From: Ardenticatenales bacterium
Lineage (GTDB): Bacteria; Chloroflexota; Anaerolineae; Promineifilales; Promineifilaceae
Assembly: GCA_020634575.1 (NCBI GenBank)
Contig: JACKBM010000024.1
Span: forward strand, 1-64,000
Length of the DNA stretch: 64,000 nucleotides
Reading direction: 5' to 3'
Under the pieces are notes generated by a model, which was not told the origin of the DNA, did not search any database, and worked only from the letters and a program-made list of their open reading frames with translations. Positions 19,103 to 28,363 of this stretch are shown here, one piece after another. Made by a program: the position numbers and the translations under genes. The stretch's first letter is position 1. Each line of letters opens with the position of its first letter.

Positions 19103-20038
19103 ATGAGCCCCGCATTGCCCCGCATAACGCCTATCCGCTGGTGGGAGTTGCCCGCCATCGCCCGCATGACACGGTATAACCTGGGCGAGGTGGATCAGCA
19201 ACTGCGTCATCTACTCCAGCACCCGGTGTGGCATTGGTGGGTGCGCCTGATCGGGCCATTTTACCTGGGTGCCGGCGGTACGGGGTATAAAGCGTTGCTG
19301 GGCCGGCAGATTGCGGGCTGTGCGTTTATCAGCTTTCGGCGACAGAGCGGCTACATTTACAATGTCCAGGTGAACGAGGCGTGGCGCCGGCAGCGGATTG
19401 GCTGGCAGCTCATGGCCCATTTGGAGGCGCAGGCTCTCAGCAAAGGCTATGGCTGGACGGCGCTGTACGTGGACAGAGGCAATGAGGCAGGGCGCTCGCT
19501 CTATCAGCATATGGGTTATCGTCCTTACTTCAGCCATTATTGGCGCCGGCGCCAGGCTGATGGCTGGCCTCTGCCGCCGAGTCGTGATGTGCAAGTCAAG
19601 GCGTTGCGCCGGCCGGAAGCGGTGGAGCTACATCAATATTTTAGCCAGCATGAGCTGTTTCATGGGGACGCGTGGGCGGCGCGGCTTGTGGCCGATGATT
19701 ATCCGATCTCCCTGCCGGCAGGTGGGTTGAGCTGGCGCTGCCTGCATGAAGGGACGGAGATTGGTTTTGCCTGGGGGGATTATCTGCGGGACCGGCCGGT
19801 TCTCAACCTCTACCTGCACCATCACTGGTGGGGAAACGGCCCGATTCTGGCCGCCACCCTGGCCGCTGTGCGAGAAGCAGCCGGCTGGCAAAGCAGTTAC
19901 ATGGACCTGCTGTTAGGCAGCAGTGGCCACGGCAACGCCAGCCAAACGGCGCTCCTTGAACTCGGCTTTCAGCAGCGGACCCAGGCCCGCCTGCTCCTGC
20001 TCAAATCGCTACTGTCTTCAGTCGACGGCGACAGTTAG
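19103..20038 (+). CDS. GNAT family N-acetyltransferase, probably double-domain
   Basis: 311 residues. The N-terminal GNAT domain has the acetyl-CoA loop EAWRRQRIGWQLMAHLE at about 93-110 and the closing motif RGNEAGRSLYQHMGY. The C-terminal half (about 170-311) looks like a degenerate second GNAT copy ending in ALLELGFQ. The substrate cannot be told. The last 4 bases overlap the end of the convergent epimerase gene. Confidence 0.82.
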   Translation: MSPALPRITPIRWWELPAIARMTRYNLGEVDQQLRHLLQHPVWHWWVRLIGPFYLGAGGTGYKALLGRQIAGCAFISFRRQSGYIYNVQVNEAWRRQRIGWQLMAHLEAQALSKGYGWTALYVDRGNEAGRSLYQHMGYRPYFSHYWRRRQADGWPLPPSRDVQVKALRRPEAVELHQYFSQHELFHGDAWAARLVADDYPISLPAGGLSWRCLHEGTEIGFAWGDYLRDRPVLNLYLHHHWWGNGPILAATLAAVREAAGWQSSYMDLLLGSSGHGNASQTALLELGFQQRTQARLLLLKSLLSSVDGDS

Positions 20039-20985
20039 CGGGCGTGCTCCCGGTACCATTCCCAGAAAGCAGCCACACCATCGACAACCGACACCTTGGG
20101 GGAGTATTCAAGCAGACGGCGCGCCTTGCTGATATCGGCATATGTCCGGACTACGTCAGCAGAGATTTTTGGTTTGGCCACCACATTGGCCTTGCCGCCT
20201 GACAGCTCTTCGATCATGTGGACAAAGTCCATCAGCTTCACCGGTTCGCCACGGCCGATGTTAAAGATCTCATAGCCCATGGGCTTATCCAGCGCCAGGA
20301 CCACACCATCGGTGATGTCTTCCACAAAGGTCCAGTCACGGTACATTTCACCACCCTCGTAAAGCGGGATCTCGATCCCTTTGGTGATGCTGTCCGCCAC
20401 GAGATAAGCCATCATATCGGGCCGGCCGTTGGGGCCATAGACAGTGAAGAAGCGAATGGCCGTGAAGTTGAGGCCGTACAGGTGATGGTAGGTGAAGCCC
20501 AGCATTTCGGCAGCCCGTTTGGCGGCGGCATAAGGTTGCAGGGGCCGGTCACAGGGGTCCGTTTCGACAAAGGGGATCTGTTTGGTGTCGCCATACACAG
20601 ATGAAGTGGAGGCAAAGACAAAATTGCCCACGCCCTCAGCTTTGGCGCCATCCATTAAGTTCTGGGTGCCATTGTAATCGACATTGACATAGACTTCCGG
20701 GTATTGGACGGCGTTGCGGACGCCCGCCAGGGCAGCCAGATGGGCGACGGCAGCAAACTTTTCAGCGGCAAAAATCGCCAGAATTTGCTCCCGATCACGA
20801 ATGTCCGCTTCAATCATGCGGAACTTGTCGTATTGATTAAGGCGAACCTCATTGGCCCGCTTTTTGCGGACATCGTAATAGTCGTTGAAATTGTCCAGCC
20901 CAACCACTGTGTCGCCGCGGCGAAGCAGTTTTTCAGCCAGATTGCTGCCGATAAAACCGGCCGCACCGGTCACCAGGATTTTCAT
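20035..20985 (-). CDS. NAD-dependent nucleotide-sugar epimerase (UDP-glucuronate 4-epimerase-like)
   Basis: 316 residues from ATG 20985, which has GGGAG five bases upstream; a TTG 12 bases earlier is less likely. The NAD loop TGAAGFIG is at the N-terminus and the substrate/catalytic set is TSSVYG plus YAAAKRAAE (Tyr-xxx-Lys). GLNFTAIRFFTVYGPNGRPDMM is typical of UDP-glucuronate/UDP-glucose epimerases. It probably makes UDP-galacturonate or a related sugar for surface polysaccharide. Confidence 0.9.
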   Translation of the reverse strand: MKILVTGAAGFIGSNLAEKLLRRGDTVVGLDNFNDYYDVRKKRANEVRLNQYDKFRMIEADIRDREQILAIFAAEKFAAVAHLAALAGVRNAVQYPEVYVNVDYNGTQNLMDGAKAEGVGNFVFASTSSVYGDTKQIPFVETDPCDRPLQPYAAAKRAAEMLGFTYHHLYGLNFTAIRFFTVYGPNGRPDMMAYLVADSITKGIEIPLYEGGEMYRDWTFVEDITDGVVLALDKPMGYEIFNIGRGEPVKLMDFVHMIEELSGGKANVVAKPKISADVVRTYADISKARRLLEYSPKVSVVDGVAAFWEWYREHAR

Positions 20986-21090
20986 AATTGCTCCCAAAAA
21001 TTGACAGAGTGCCTCACCCTGTCGCTGAAAAAATGTACCGCACCTATTGTATTTAGAGCCCGACCGTCGGGTACCAGTACCATTGTCCCA

Positions 21091-22833
21091 CTACTGCCCG
21101 TCACTGGCATTGAGGTCATGTACCATCAGCTGTAGATCACGACGGCCGCGCCATTCGTTGATGCTCAGCGAATAGACCAGGTCAATGCGCGCCGGCATTT
21201 CATGGGCCCAGGCACTCTGACGGAAGGCGATCGCCTTCATCTCGCGCCAGCCATCGCTCAAATCCAGCTGGAGATGAGCCTTGTCCGACCCCACGACCCG
21301 GGATTGCAGCACCGCGACATTGCGGCTGACAAAAACCGGGGTAGGGTTGCTGAATCCGGTTGGCTCAAGCTGGCTCAGCATCTCTACCAGGGCAAAGTCG
21401 ACCTCCGAAAGTTCAATTTCACTGTCGATTTCCAGACGCGGTGCCAGGTTCAGACCGGTGAGCGCTTCAGCCGCAATTTGATTGAGCTGGGTTTGCAGGG
21501 CGGGCAAGTTCTCATTGCGGACTGTCAGGCCGGCTGCCTGAGCATGGCCGCCATAATGCTCCAGCAGGTCTGCCACCTCGTCCAGCGCCTGGGTGATATG
21601 AAACTCCGGGATGGAACGGCAGGAGCCACGGCTTTCCGCTGGTCCTTTCTCGATGACCACGGTGGGCCGGTAATAACGCTCAGCCAGCCGGCTGGCAACC
21701 AGACCCACGACGCCGGGGAGGAACTCACTGTCAGCCGCAAAAATGAGCGGCATGTCCTTGTCGATAAGGGTCTCGGCTCGGGCGGTGAGCGAGCGGGTGT
21801 GGTCCTGGCGTTCCCGGTTGAGGGCATTGAGCCGCAGGGCGAGCTTCTCGGCGCTGTCCGGCCGCTGGCGCAGATCCATATCGGTGAGCGCCAACAAGCG
21901 GGCGGCGTCATAAGCGTGGGCCAGGCGGCCAGCAGCATTGATGCGCGGCGCCAACCCGAAGGCAATGGATTCGGCAGTCATGCCGCCAGCCCGCAGGCCC
22001 GATTGTTCCGCCAGCGCCCGCAAACCAGGGCGCCCCAGCTGATTCAGCGTTTTTAGTCCCTCAATGACGAGTATACGGTTTTCGCCCAGCAGAGGTGCCA
22101 GGTCGGCAACCGTGCCCAGAGCGACGAGGTCGAGTAGCTGGCTTAGCTCGTAGTTAGCCTGTTGCGGCAGCGCCTGCTGGAGCGCTTCTGCCAGTTTGTA
22201 GGCGATACCAACCCCGGCAAGCATCTTTTCCGGGTATTCGGAGTCTGGCCGTTTGGGGTTGATGACGGCCAGGGCCGGCGGCAGCTGCTCGCCCAGGCTG
22301 TGATGATCAGTGATGATCAGATCCAGGCCGATGGCCCGGGCGTGTTCTGCCTCAGCGACGGAACGGATGCCGCAGTCCACAGTGATGACCAGGTCGGCGC
22401 CCAGCTCTTCACGGATGTGAGTGAGGGCATCAAAATTCAGACCATAACCTTCGTCAATGCGATCGGGAATGTAGGGGCGGGCTTGTTGGCGGGAAAGGCC
22501 CAGACCGCGCAGCGCCTCGACCAGCAGCACCGTCGCGGTGACGCCGTCCGCATCAAAGTCGCCATAGACGACGATTGTTTCGTCGCCGGTAATGGCTTGC
22601 CGGATACGTTCAACCGCTTTGTCCATATCGGCCAGGAGAAACGGATCCGTGCTGGCGGTGTAGCGCCCCTCAAGGAACGATTGCACCGCCCCGGCCGAAT
22701 CCAGCCCCCGGTTATAAAGCAGTTGCAGGAATATGGGTGAGAGTTCGCCCAACGCCTGCACCAGGCTGGGGGGGGCTGGTGGTTGTACCAGCCAGCGTTT
22801 GGGGGGCAAAGAATGTGGGCGCATGATACTCAT
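21091..22833 (-). CDS. recJ: single-stranded-DNA exonuclease RecJ
   Basis: 580 residues. DHH phosphoesterase motifs: VYGDFDADGVTATVLL (about 82-97), VITVDCG, ITDHHSLGEQLPPALAVINP, and the DHHA1 domain with EHYGGHAQAAGLTV. RecJ digests 5' ends of single-stranded DNA in recombination and mismatch repair. Length is normal. Confidence 0.95.
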   Translation of the reverse strand: MSIMRPHSLPPKRWLVQPPAPPSLVQALGELSPIFLQLLYNRGLDSAGAVQSFLEGRYTASTDPFLLADMDKAVERIRQAITGDETIVVYGDFDADGVTATVLLVEALRGLGLSRQQARPYIPDRIDEGYGLNFDALTHIREELGADLVITVDCGIRSVAEAEHARAIGLDLIITDHHSLGEQLPPALAVINPKRPDSEYPEKMLAGVGIAYKLAEALQQALPQQANYELSQLLDLVALGTVADLAPLLGENRILVIEGLKTLNQLGRPGLRALAEQSGLRAGGMTAESIAFGLAPRINAAGRLAHAYDAARLLALTDMDLRQRPDSAEKLALRLNALNRERQDHTRSLTARAETLIDKDMPLIFAADSEFLPGVVGLVASRLAERYYRPTVVIEKGPAESRGSCRSIPEFHITQALDEVADLLEHYGGHAQAAGLTVRNENLPALQTQLNQIAAEALTGLNLAPRLEIDSEIELSEVDFALVEMLSQLEPTGFSNPTPVFVSRNVAVLQSRVVGSDKAHLQLDLSDGWREMKAIAFRQSAWAHEMPARIDLVYSLSINEWRGRRDLQLMVHDLNASDGQ

Positions 22834-22841
22834 TAGAAATG

Positions 22842-22881
22842 AAAAAGGGGATGGCCAATGCCTGGCGCATCAGCCATCCCC
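22842..22881 (-). terminator. Rho-independent terminator after the secreted-protein gene
   Basis: On the minus strand GGGGATGGC, a 17-base loop, GCCATCCCC and then TTTTTC. It lies between the stop of the gene at 22900-24264 and the start of recJ. Confidence 0.8.
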
Positions 22882-22899
22882 TGCACGAATACAAGAGAG

Positions 22900-24264
22900 T
22901 TAGGCCGGCCGCTGTTGCCGCATCAGGACATAAATCAGGACGCCGAGCAGCAGAATGGCGAGCAGAATGGCGCAAAGACCACTGAGCGCCAGCAGGTCAA
23001 AGCCACCATCGTCGGCGGCCGTATCAACAGCGCCACTGCTGGCAGTCGTCGGGACCGGCGTGTTGGCTGCGCCGTCATTATTGGCCACGGCGGTGGGTTG
23101 TACGGCCGCAGAGGTCGCGGCGGCGATATCGTCTGCGGTCTGCAAACGGCTACCAAATTCCACACCAACAGTACTGCCGTCTTCGACCGGGAGGACCGTT
23201 GAATTGGCGGTTGTCATGATCAGACCGGCCGGTACCGATTGGGCGACCTGATAGCTGCCCGCGGGCAAACTGTCAAAACAGACCGCGCTGTCCGTACCCC
23301 GGGAAACACCGGTGCCGACGACGCTGCCACCCTGGGCAACCGTAAAGGTCACATTGGCCATAAACCCTTCTGTCGGGTCATGGACACCGTTGCTGTTGGT
23401 ATCAGCAAAGGCGTTGAGACAAAGGGTACCGCCAGGCGGTGTTGTCGCCGTCGCCGTGGCGGTGGGGGGCACGGGAGTATTGGTTACCTCGGGCGTGTTG
23501 GTGGCGGTGGGCGGAACAGGCGTGTTGGTCACTGGCGGCGGTGGCGGCGAGGTCGGCTGCGGCACCGGCGTGTTGGTCGGCGGCGGGCCGACTACGACAA
23601 GTTCCGCCTGGTCGAACCAGACATCCAGGTGGGCGCGGCAATTGTTGGCGCCGCTGACGTCGGCGGACAGGGCGATGGTCAGTTTGCTGCCGGTTGCTGT
23701 GACTTCAACCGAGACAGATTGCCAGCTGTCGTGTGGCGAGATGGCGCCGCCCCAAACCATCGTGCCGCTATTCCAGAGGCCGGCACCGGCCGGGTCAATA
23801 CCTACGCGCACCCCTAACGGCACGCTCGTGTCCGATGGCGCCGGGAATTGGTCTTGTGAGGCGCGGCCCCGGGCCCAGACCGTCAGACGGTATCTTGAGC
23901 CGGCGGTGACGTTGACATCCTGAACATAACCGGCGTGCCAGGTGTCAAACTGATTGCCGACATGGGCGGAGCTGAAGCCTTCAATAAGCAGGCCGCCGCC
24001 GCTGTTGTTTTCCTCATACCAACCGGGGCGCACAGCATAGCTGGCGCTGCACCCGTCCGGTTTGGGGTTGGCATTGCGTTCCTCATGCCAACGGCCCCAA
24101 CCAGTCGGTACACTAAACTCGCCGCTGGCGACGTAGGGTCTTTCCAGACCCGGATTTGTAAGCAGGTTTGTCTGTTGCGCTGGTGTGGCGTGCACCGACT
24201 CGAGACGATTGCCCCAGATGACCAGCAACGCCAGGAGGGCCAGTTGCCATATCTTTCTCATCAC
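22900..24264 (-). CDS. membrane-anchored surface protein with CBM-like and SdrD-B-like domains
   Basis: 454 residues. Signal peptide 1-27. A jelly-roll/CBM-like domain begins with NLLTNPGLERPY and ends near residue 225. A Thr/Pro-rich linker follows (about 228-280, repeats of NTPVPPTAT). Then comes an SdrD B-like or prealbumin-like domain (CLNAFADTNSNGVHDPTEG at about 282) and a C-terminal membrane helix (LCAILLAILLLGVLIYVLM) with a short basic tail. This is a surface-exposed, anchored protein. The next gene upstream is a longer paralogue with a LysM domain inserted. Ligand unknown. Confidence 0.82.
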   Translation of the reverse strand: MMRKIWQLALLALLVIWGNRLESVHATPAQQTNLLTNPGLERPYVASGEFSVPTGWGRWHEERNANPKPDGCSASYAVRPGWYEENNSGGGLLIEGFSSAHVGNQFDTWHAGYVQDVNVTAGSRYRLTVWARGRASQDQFPAPSDTSVPLGVRVGIDPAGAGLWNSGTMVWGGAISPHDSWQSVSVEVTATGSKLTIALSADVSGANNCRAHLDVWFDQAELVVVGPPPTNTPVPQPTSPPPPPVTNTPVPPTATNTPEVTNTPVPPTATATATTPPGGTLCLNAFADTNSNGVHDPTEGFMANVTFTVAQGGSVVGTGVSRGTDSAVCFDSLPAGSYQVAQSVPAGLIMTTANSTVLPVEDGSTVGVEFGSRLQTADDIAAATSAAVQPTAVANNDGAANTPVPTTASSGAVDTAADDGGFDLLALSGLCAILLAILLLGVLIYVLMRQQRPA

Positions 24265-24325
24265 GAATTCTTCCTTCCCTTATTATTCCTGAGCTGCTTA
24301 AGGATAAAGCAACTTCTAATTTGCA

Positions 24326-24363
24326 CAAGGCAGTCTGTCCGGAATAACGAACAGACTGCCTTG
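24326..24363 (-). repeat. perfect inverted repeat after the LysM-protein gene
   Basis: CAAGGCAGTCTGT (24326-24338) and ACAGACTGCCTTG (24351-24363) with a 12-base loop. The flank is not rich in T on either strand, so this may be a weak terminator or an RNA-end stabilising hairpin. Confidence 0.6.
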
Positions 24364-24421
24364 GAGATTCGCCAGCGCAAAAAGTGAGCGATGGTACCGG
24401 CCGGTTTGAACCGCCGGAATC

Positions 24422-26062
24422 CTAGCTGGGCCGCCGCGCGCTGAGAACAGCCACCACTATGGCCGCCAGCAGCAGCACGGCAATCACGACGATGACGATC
24501 ACGAGTCCGGTAGCCATGCCACCGCCGTCTTCGGCATCTTCTGCTTCAGAAACCGCCCCGGCGGTCGTTGCCGCACTTTCATCGGCGGCAGCTTCGGCAG
24601 GCAGTTCGGCAACTTCGGCGGCCTCTGTTTCATAGCTGCCGAAGACCAGGTCCTGTGATTGGCCGTTGGCCACAGAAACAGCCCAATCGCCGGGTGTGGT
24701 CAGAATTTCATTTTCCAGTTTGGAACGGCTGACCCGATAGGTCCCTGATTCCAAACCCTCAATGCAGAACGGTTCGGTCTCATCACCAGTGGTAATGTAA
24801 TTGCTCACCACCGTCTCACCATTGGTGACTGTGAAGGCGACACCGCCTTGCAGGCTTTCGCCGGCATCATGAAGACCATTTTCGTTGGCATCATCAAAAG
24901 CCTTGATGCAGATGCTGCCCCCCGCCGGTACTTCAGTTGGTGCGGGTTCAGTTGGTTCTGGCGCCTGGGTTGGTTCGGGCGTTGTCTCGGGCTCGCCGCC
25001 TTCCTCGCCCTCACCTTCCGGCGTGGCGTCGGTTGTTTCCGGCGCAGTTGCTTCCGGCTCACCGGGTTCACCGCTGCCAATGATGATCTCATCACCGGCA
25101 TTAATGAAGGAATCGCGGGTCAGCCCTTCGTTGAGAGCCAGCAGCTCATCCAGAGTCAGGCCGGCGCGGGCCGCGATGGACCAGAGCGTATCACCAGCAC
25201 CGACGATATGGATGATGTCGCCGTTGGCATTGGGCGTCGGTGTCGGGCCGGATGGTGCGGCGACTGGGGCCGGTGCGGTGTTGCCGCCGGTGGTGCCCCC
25301 GCCGCTGTTACCACTGCTGGCCGGCGGTGCGGAGCCGATGACTTCCAGGGTAGCATCATCCCAGTAAACGTCATTGTGCTTGCGGGCCTCATCCGGAGAT
25401 GAGAAGGTCCAGACGCTAACCGAAGAGCCCTGAGCCCGTGCTTCCACGGTGAAGAGCGCGTAGGCGTCATAGACGCTGGTTGAACCGGACCAGACGATGT
25501 TGGGGCTATACGGATCGGTGCCGCCCGTGGGGTCGATGCCGATCTTCATGTTCATTGGCGTGGGGAAGATGGAAGCGCCGCTATCTTCGGCATCAGACCA
25601 GGCCTGGCCCCAGATGCTGAAGCGCAGATTGGCGTTGGCCGGTACCGGCACAACCTGAACGTGGCCGGCGGTATGCGTGCTATGGAAGGTGAAATATTGG
25701 GAAGCGCGCGCGCCGCCATGAACCCGATTGACGAAAGGTGCTTCAGCCGGTTTGTATTCCGGCATCCGGTTTTTCCAGGGGGGATCAGACGGGGTCTGGC
25801 TAATCCACCAGGGCCACCAGTTGGCTGGCATCTGGGCGGTGCCGCAGATGGCGTCGCCGCCGTAGCCGGGCGTACAGTCAGCGACCTGCCAACCATACAG
25901 CGCGTGGCCGGGGTTGGGAATGTAAGCGGTATATTCACCTTCAAAACCAGGATTAAAAAGCAGGTTGGTCCCCTGCGCCTGGGTCGTTTCACTGCGACTT
26001 AAGAAAAACGCCGCGCCTAATAATAAGAAGGCGCCGATCGCCATTCGTCTCAAGCTCTTCAT
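24422..26062 (-). CDS. membrane-anchored surface protein with LysM domain
   Basis: 546 residues. Signal peptide 1-29. The CBM-like domain begins with NLLFNPGFEGEY. A Gly/Pro-rich linker leads to one LysM domain (IIHIVGAGDTLWSIAARAG ... INAGDEIIIG, about 284-330), then a long Glu/Pro/Thr linker. An SdrD B-like domain has CIKAFDDANENGLHDAGES, and a terminal membrane helix ends with a basic tail. LysM usually binds peptidoglycan or chitin. It is a paralogue of the gene at 22900-24264, and both are in the same direction. Confidence 0.85.
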   Translation of the reverse strand: MKSLRRMAIGAFLLLGAAFFLSRSETTQAQGTNLLFNPGFEGEYTAYIPNPGHALYGWQVADCTPGYGGDAICGTAQMPANWWPWWISQTPSDPPWKNRMPEYKPAEAPFVNRVHGGARASQYFTFHSTHTAGHVQVVPVPANANLRFSIWGQAWSDAEDSGASIFPTPMNMKIGIDPTGGTDPYSPNIVWSGSTSVYDAYALFTVEARAQGSSVSVWTFSSPDEARKHNDVYWDDATLEVIGSAPPASSGNSGGGTTGGNTAPAPVAAPSGPTPTPNANGDIIHIVGAGDTLWSIAARAGLTLDELLALNEGLTRDSFINAGDEIIIGSGEPGEPEATAPETTDATPEGEGEEGGEPETTPEPTQAPEPTEPAPTEVPAGGSICIKAFDDANENGLHDAGESLQGGVAFTVTNGETVVSNYITTGDETEPFCIEGLESGTYRVSRSKLENEILTTPGDWAVSVANGQSQDLVFGSYETEAAEVAELPAEAAADESAATTAGAVSEAEDAEDGGGMATGLVIVIVVIAVLLLAAIVVAVLSARRPS

Positions 26063-26087
26063 AGTTCCTCTCCTTCCTCCTGACGTA

Positions 26088-28085
26088 TCACCGTGATTGA
26101 AGCAGCCAGGTGTCCCCTGCTGGTTCGCCAGCCACTGTTGTGACGGCGACTCTCTCTAAAGACGCAGGATCGAAAAATCCGATACGGACCTCATCTATTT
26201 CCGGCTGAAAAGGTTCTGTCAGCTGGATTCGATGCCGGTCTATGACAACCAGACCAGGCTGCCACCATTGCCAGGGTACATACCCTCGGGCCGGGAGCCT
26301 ATCACTCTGCCCGATTAGCGGTTGACCCGCAGCGCCTACATGCACAAAAACATTCCATTGGGGCAATGCTTCTATACTGTTCAGGGGCTGGCTGGCTGAC
26401 CACCAAAGGCTAATCTCGATCTCCTGAGCGGAAAGCTGCGAGATCTGACTGTTAAGCAATACCAGGCGCCCGGCGAAGATCGCAACGGGGGCGGCTGGCT
26501 CCGGCCGGTTGAGCCGGTAGTTGAGATAAAGCGGATAAGGTTCCGTTTCCAGGTCTCCCCGGGTTTCTGGGCCCAGGACCGTTTCGACTTCAACCTGCTC
26601 TGGCCAGGCCGCTCGCACAAAATCGAGTGGCTGGTAAGGCCAGAGGTAGAGCGCTGCGGGACCGGCCGGTAGCGCCGGCATAGCCTCTGCGCTGATATAG
26701 CGCACATTCGGCGCCGTGACCAGGAAGGGAATCGACGCCCAACCTTGCCGATACCGCTCCTCAACCAGGACAACATCTTGCCGGCTATCAGCATTAATAG
26801 CGGCAGCCATATCCCGTGCCGCCGCTTCAAAAAGATACGCCGTTTCCGGCGCATGATTGTATCTCTGATAATCCCGGATTGTTGTTAACAACGATACCAG
26901 CCCCAAAATCAGGACAAGAACGGCGCCCAAAGACGCCAAATTCTTCCCTGTAGACTGGTTTTTCCAAACCGGAAGTTTATTCCAACTCCATATTTGCGAC
27001 AAGCCAACCGCCGCCGGCAGCATGGCGACCGGGAGGAGGCCGCTGGCACGCAGGAAGTGGGGGGCATCCTCTGCCAAAATGGTGGGCCCGAGCATGACCA
27101 GGTGCCAGAGCAAGATAGTAAAAGGGACCGGCTGACGCCAGCGGCGTAGCAAGTAGAAGATACCGCCCAGCCAGGGGAGCGCCATAAAGAGGTCAAAGAG
27201 AGGGCGACCGGCCGGATTGTGCCGCAAAATGGTATCGCCTCGCCAGATAAAAAGCCCCAGCCCCCGGCCGATGTGGCGCCAGAGCGTGCCCCACAGATCG
27301 CCCCCATTGATCGTCTCACTCAGGATCGATACCTGGCCCGCCCGGCTGAGTGCTTCCGGCTGGTTGGCCAGGACAATTGCTAAGGGAAGACTCATGAAAA
27401 AGGCGCCGGCGCCAAACCAGAGCAGCTCCGGCCACAGGCGCCGCCAGCCGTTTTGCCAGATGAGGTAGGCGAGCAACACGATGAGCAGCAGCGGTGTAAA
27501 GCGAGCCGCGAGGTAGGTGTAGAAGCTGAGTCCATAAACCAGCCCGGCCGCCAGCCAGAGGCCCCGTGAGCGCCGGCGCCAGGCCTCGGTGGCCAGCCAG
27601 AAGGTTAAACCCAGGCAGGGGGCCAGCAGAATGGGGCGCAGGCCAATGCGGCTGAGGTGGATGGGCCAGAGCGTAATCGCCCAGAGAAATGCGGCCAACA
27701 ACCCTGTCCGCGTGTCAAACCAGCTGCGCGCCAGGCCAAAGACCACCAGCGTGGTCAGGGTGCCGGCCACGGCGGCGGCCAGGCGGACAGCCAGGGCGGT
27801 GCGGCCCAGGAGGCTGACGGCGATAGCCGTCAGATAAATGTAAAGCGGTTCGCGGCCGTTGTTGGCGGGGAAGAAAAGATGATGCTCGCCGTCCAGGACC
27901 GCCAGCGCGTCCAGGCCGTTGTACGCTTCATCCCGGTACAGGCCGGGCGGCGCCTCGCCGAGCGCCCAGAAACGGGTCAGGCCGGCCAGCACAAGCAGAG
28001 CCATCAGCCAGACAGGCCACCGGGGTACGGGTGAATTGCGGGTCAGGATATGGGGGGAGGTGTTTGCTTCGTCTGGGTTTGTCAA
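26088..28085 (-). CDS. GT39-like membrane glycosyltransferase (ArnT/PMT superfamily)
   Basis: About 665 residues if the TTG at 28085 is used; ATG 28004 is an alternative, and the frame is open to 28247 but that extension is not protein-like. Many membrane helices are present. The early motif GLYRDEAYNGLDALAVLDGEHHLFFPANNGREPLYIYL contains the acidic residue of GT-C enzymes (R-D-E-A). The soluble C-terminal half (about 430-665) is extracytoplasmic. It should transfer sugar from a lipid-linked donor. It is divergent from the GT4 gene at 28364. The start is not settled by a clear ribosome site. Confidence 0.8.
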   Translation of the reverse strand: MTNPDEANTSPHILTRNSPVPRWPVWLMALLVLAGLTRFWALGEAPPGLYRDEAYNGLDALAVLDGEHHLFFPANNGREPLYIYLTAIAVSLLGRTALAVRLAAAVAGTLTTLVVFGLARSWFDTRTGLLAAFLWAITLWPIHLSRIGLRPILLAPCLGLTFWLATEAWRRRSRGLWLAAGLVYGLSFYTYLAARFTPLLLIVLLAYLIWQNGWRRLWPELLWFGAGAFFMSLPLAIVLANQPEALSRAGQVSILSETINGGDLWGTLWRHIGRGLGLFIWRGDTILRHNPAGRPLFDLFMALPWLGGIFYLLRRWRQPVPFTILLWHLVMLGPTILAEDAPHFLRASGLLPVAMLPAAVGLSQIWSWNKLPVWKNQSTGKNLASLGAVLVLILGLVSLLTTIRDYQRYNHAPETAYLFEAAARDMAAAINADSRQDVVLVEERYRQGWASIPFLVTAPNVRYISAEAMPALPAGPAALYLWPYQPLDFVRAAWPEQVEVETVLGPETRGDLETEPYPLYLNYRLNRPEPAAPVAIFAGRLVLLNSQISQLSAQEIEISLWWSASQPLNSIEALPQWNVFVHVGAAGQPLIGQSDRLPARGYVPWQWWQPGLVVIDRHRIQLTEPFQPEIDEVRIGFFDPASLERVAVTTVAGEPAGDTWLLQSR

Positions 28086-28169
28086 AGCGGGGCAAGTATA
28101 GCAAACTAAACGACCCGCCGGCAAACCGGTGGAAATGTAGACGGCTTGTGGCTGTGCTGCTGGCGGGGA

Positions 28170-28294
28170 TGTGCCCTGAAGGGCACACCGGGTATCCGCA
28201 AGGATGCTAACCTGCCACCTATGGTTGTTAAGGCTAAATGGTGCCAATCAGGGTATCACGTTGACCTGCGCGAGTGCCCTGCAAGGGCACTTTT
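28170..28294. repeat. two copies of a GTGCCCT/AGGGCAC hairpin
   Basis: TGTGCCCTGAAGGGCACA at 28170-28187 and AGTGCCCTGCAAGGGCACT at 28273-28291, the second followed by TTT. Both lie between divergent glycosyltransferase genes. The second would act as a terminator or attenuator on the plus strand before the start at 28364. Confidence 0.55.
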
Positions 28295-28363
28295 GGGCCA
28301 ATATCAGCATGGCGTATTAACGGCGCCATGCCCGGGCAGCGAATCAGGTTCTCAGGATTTTTC

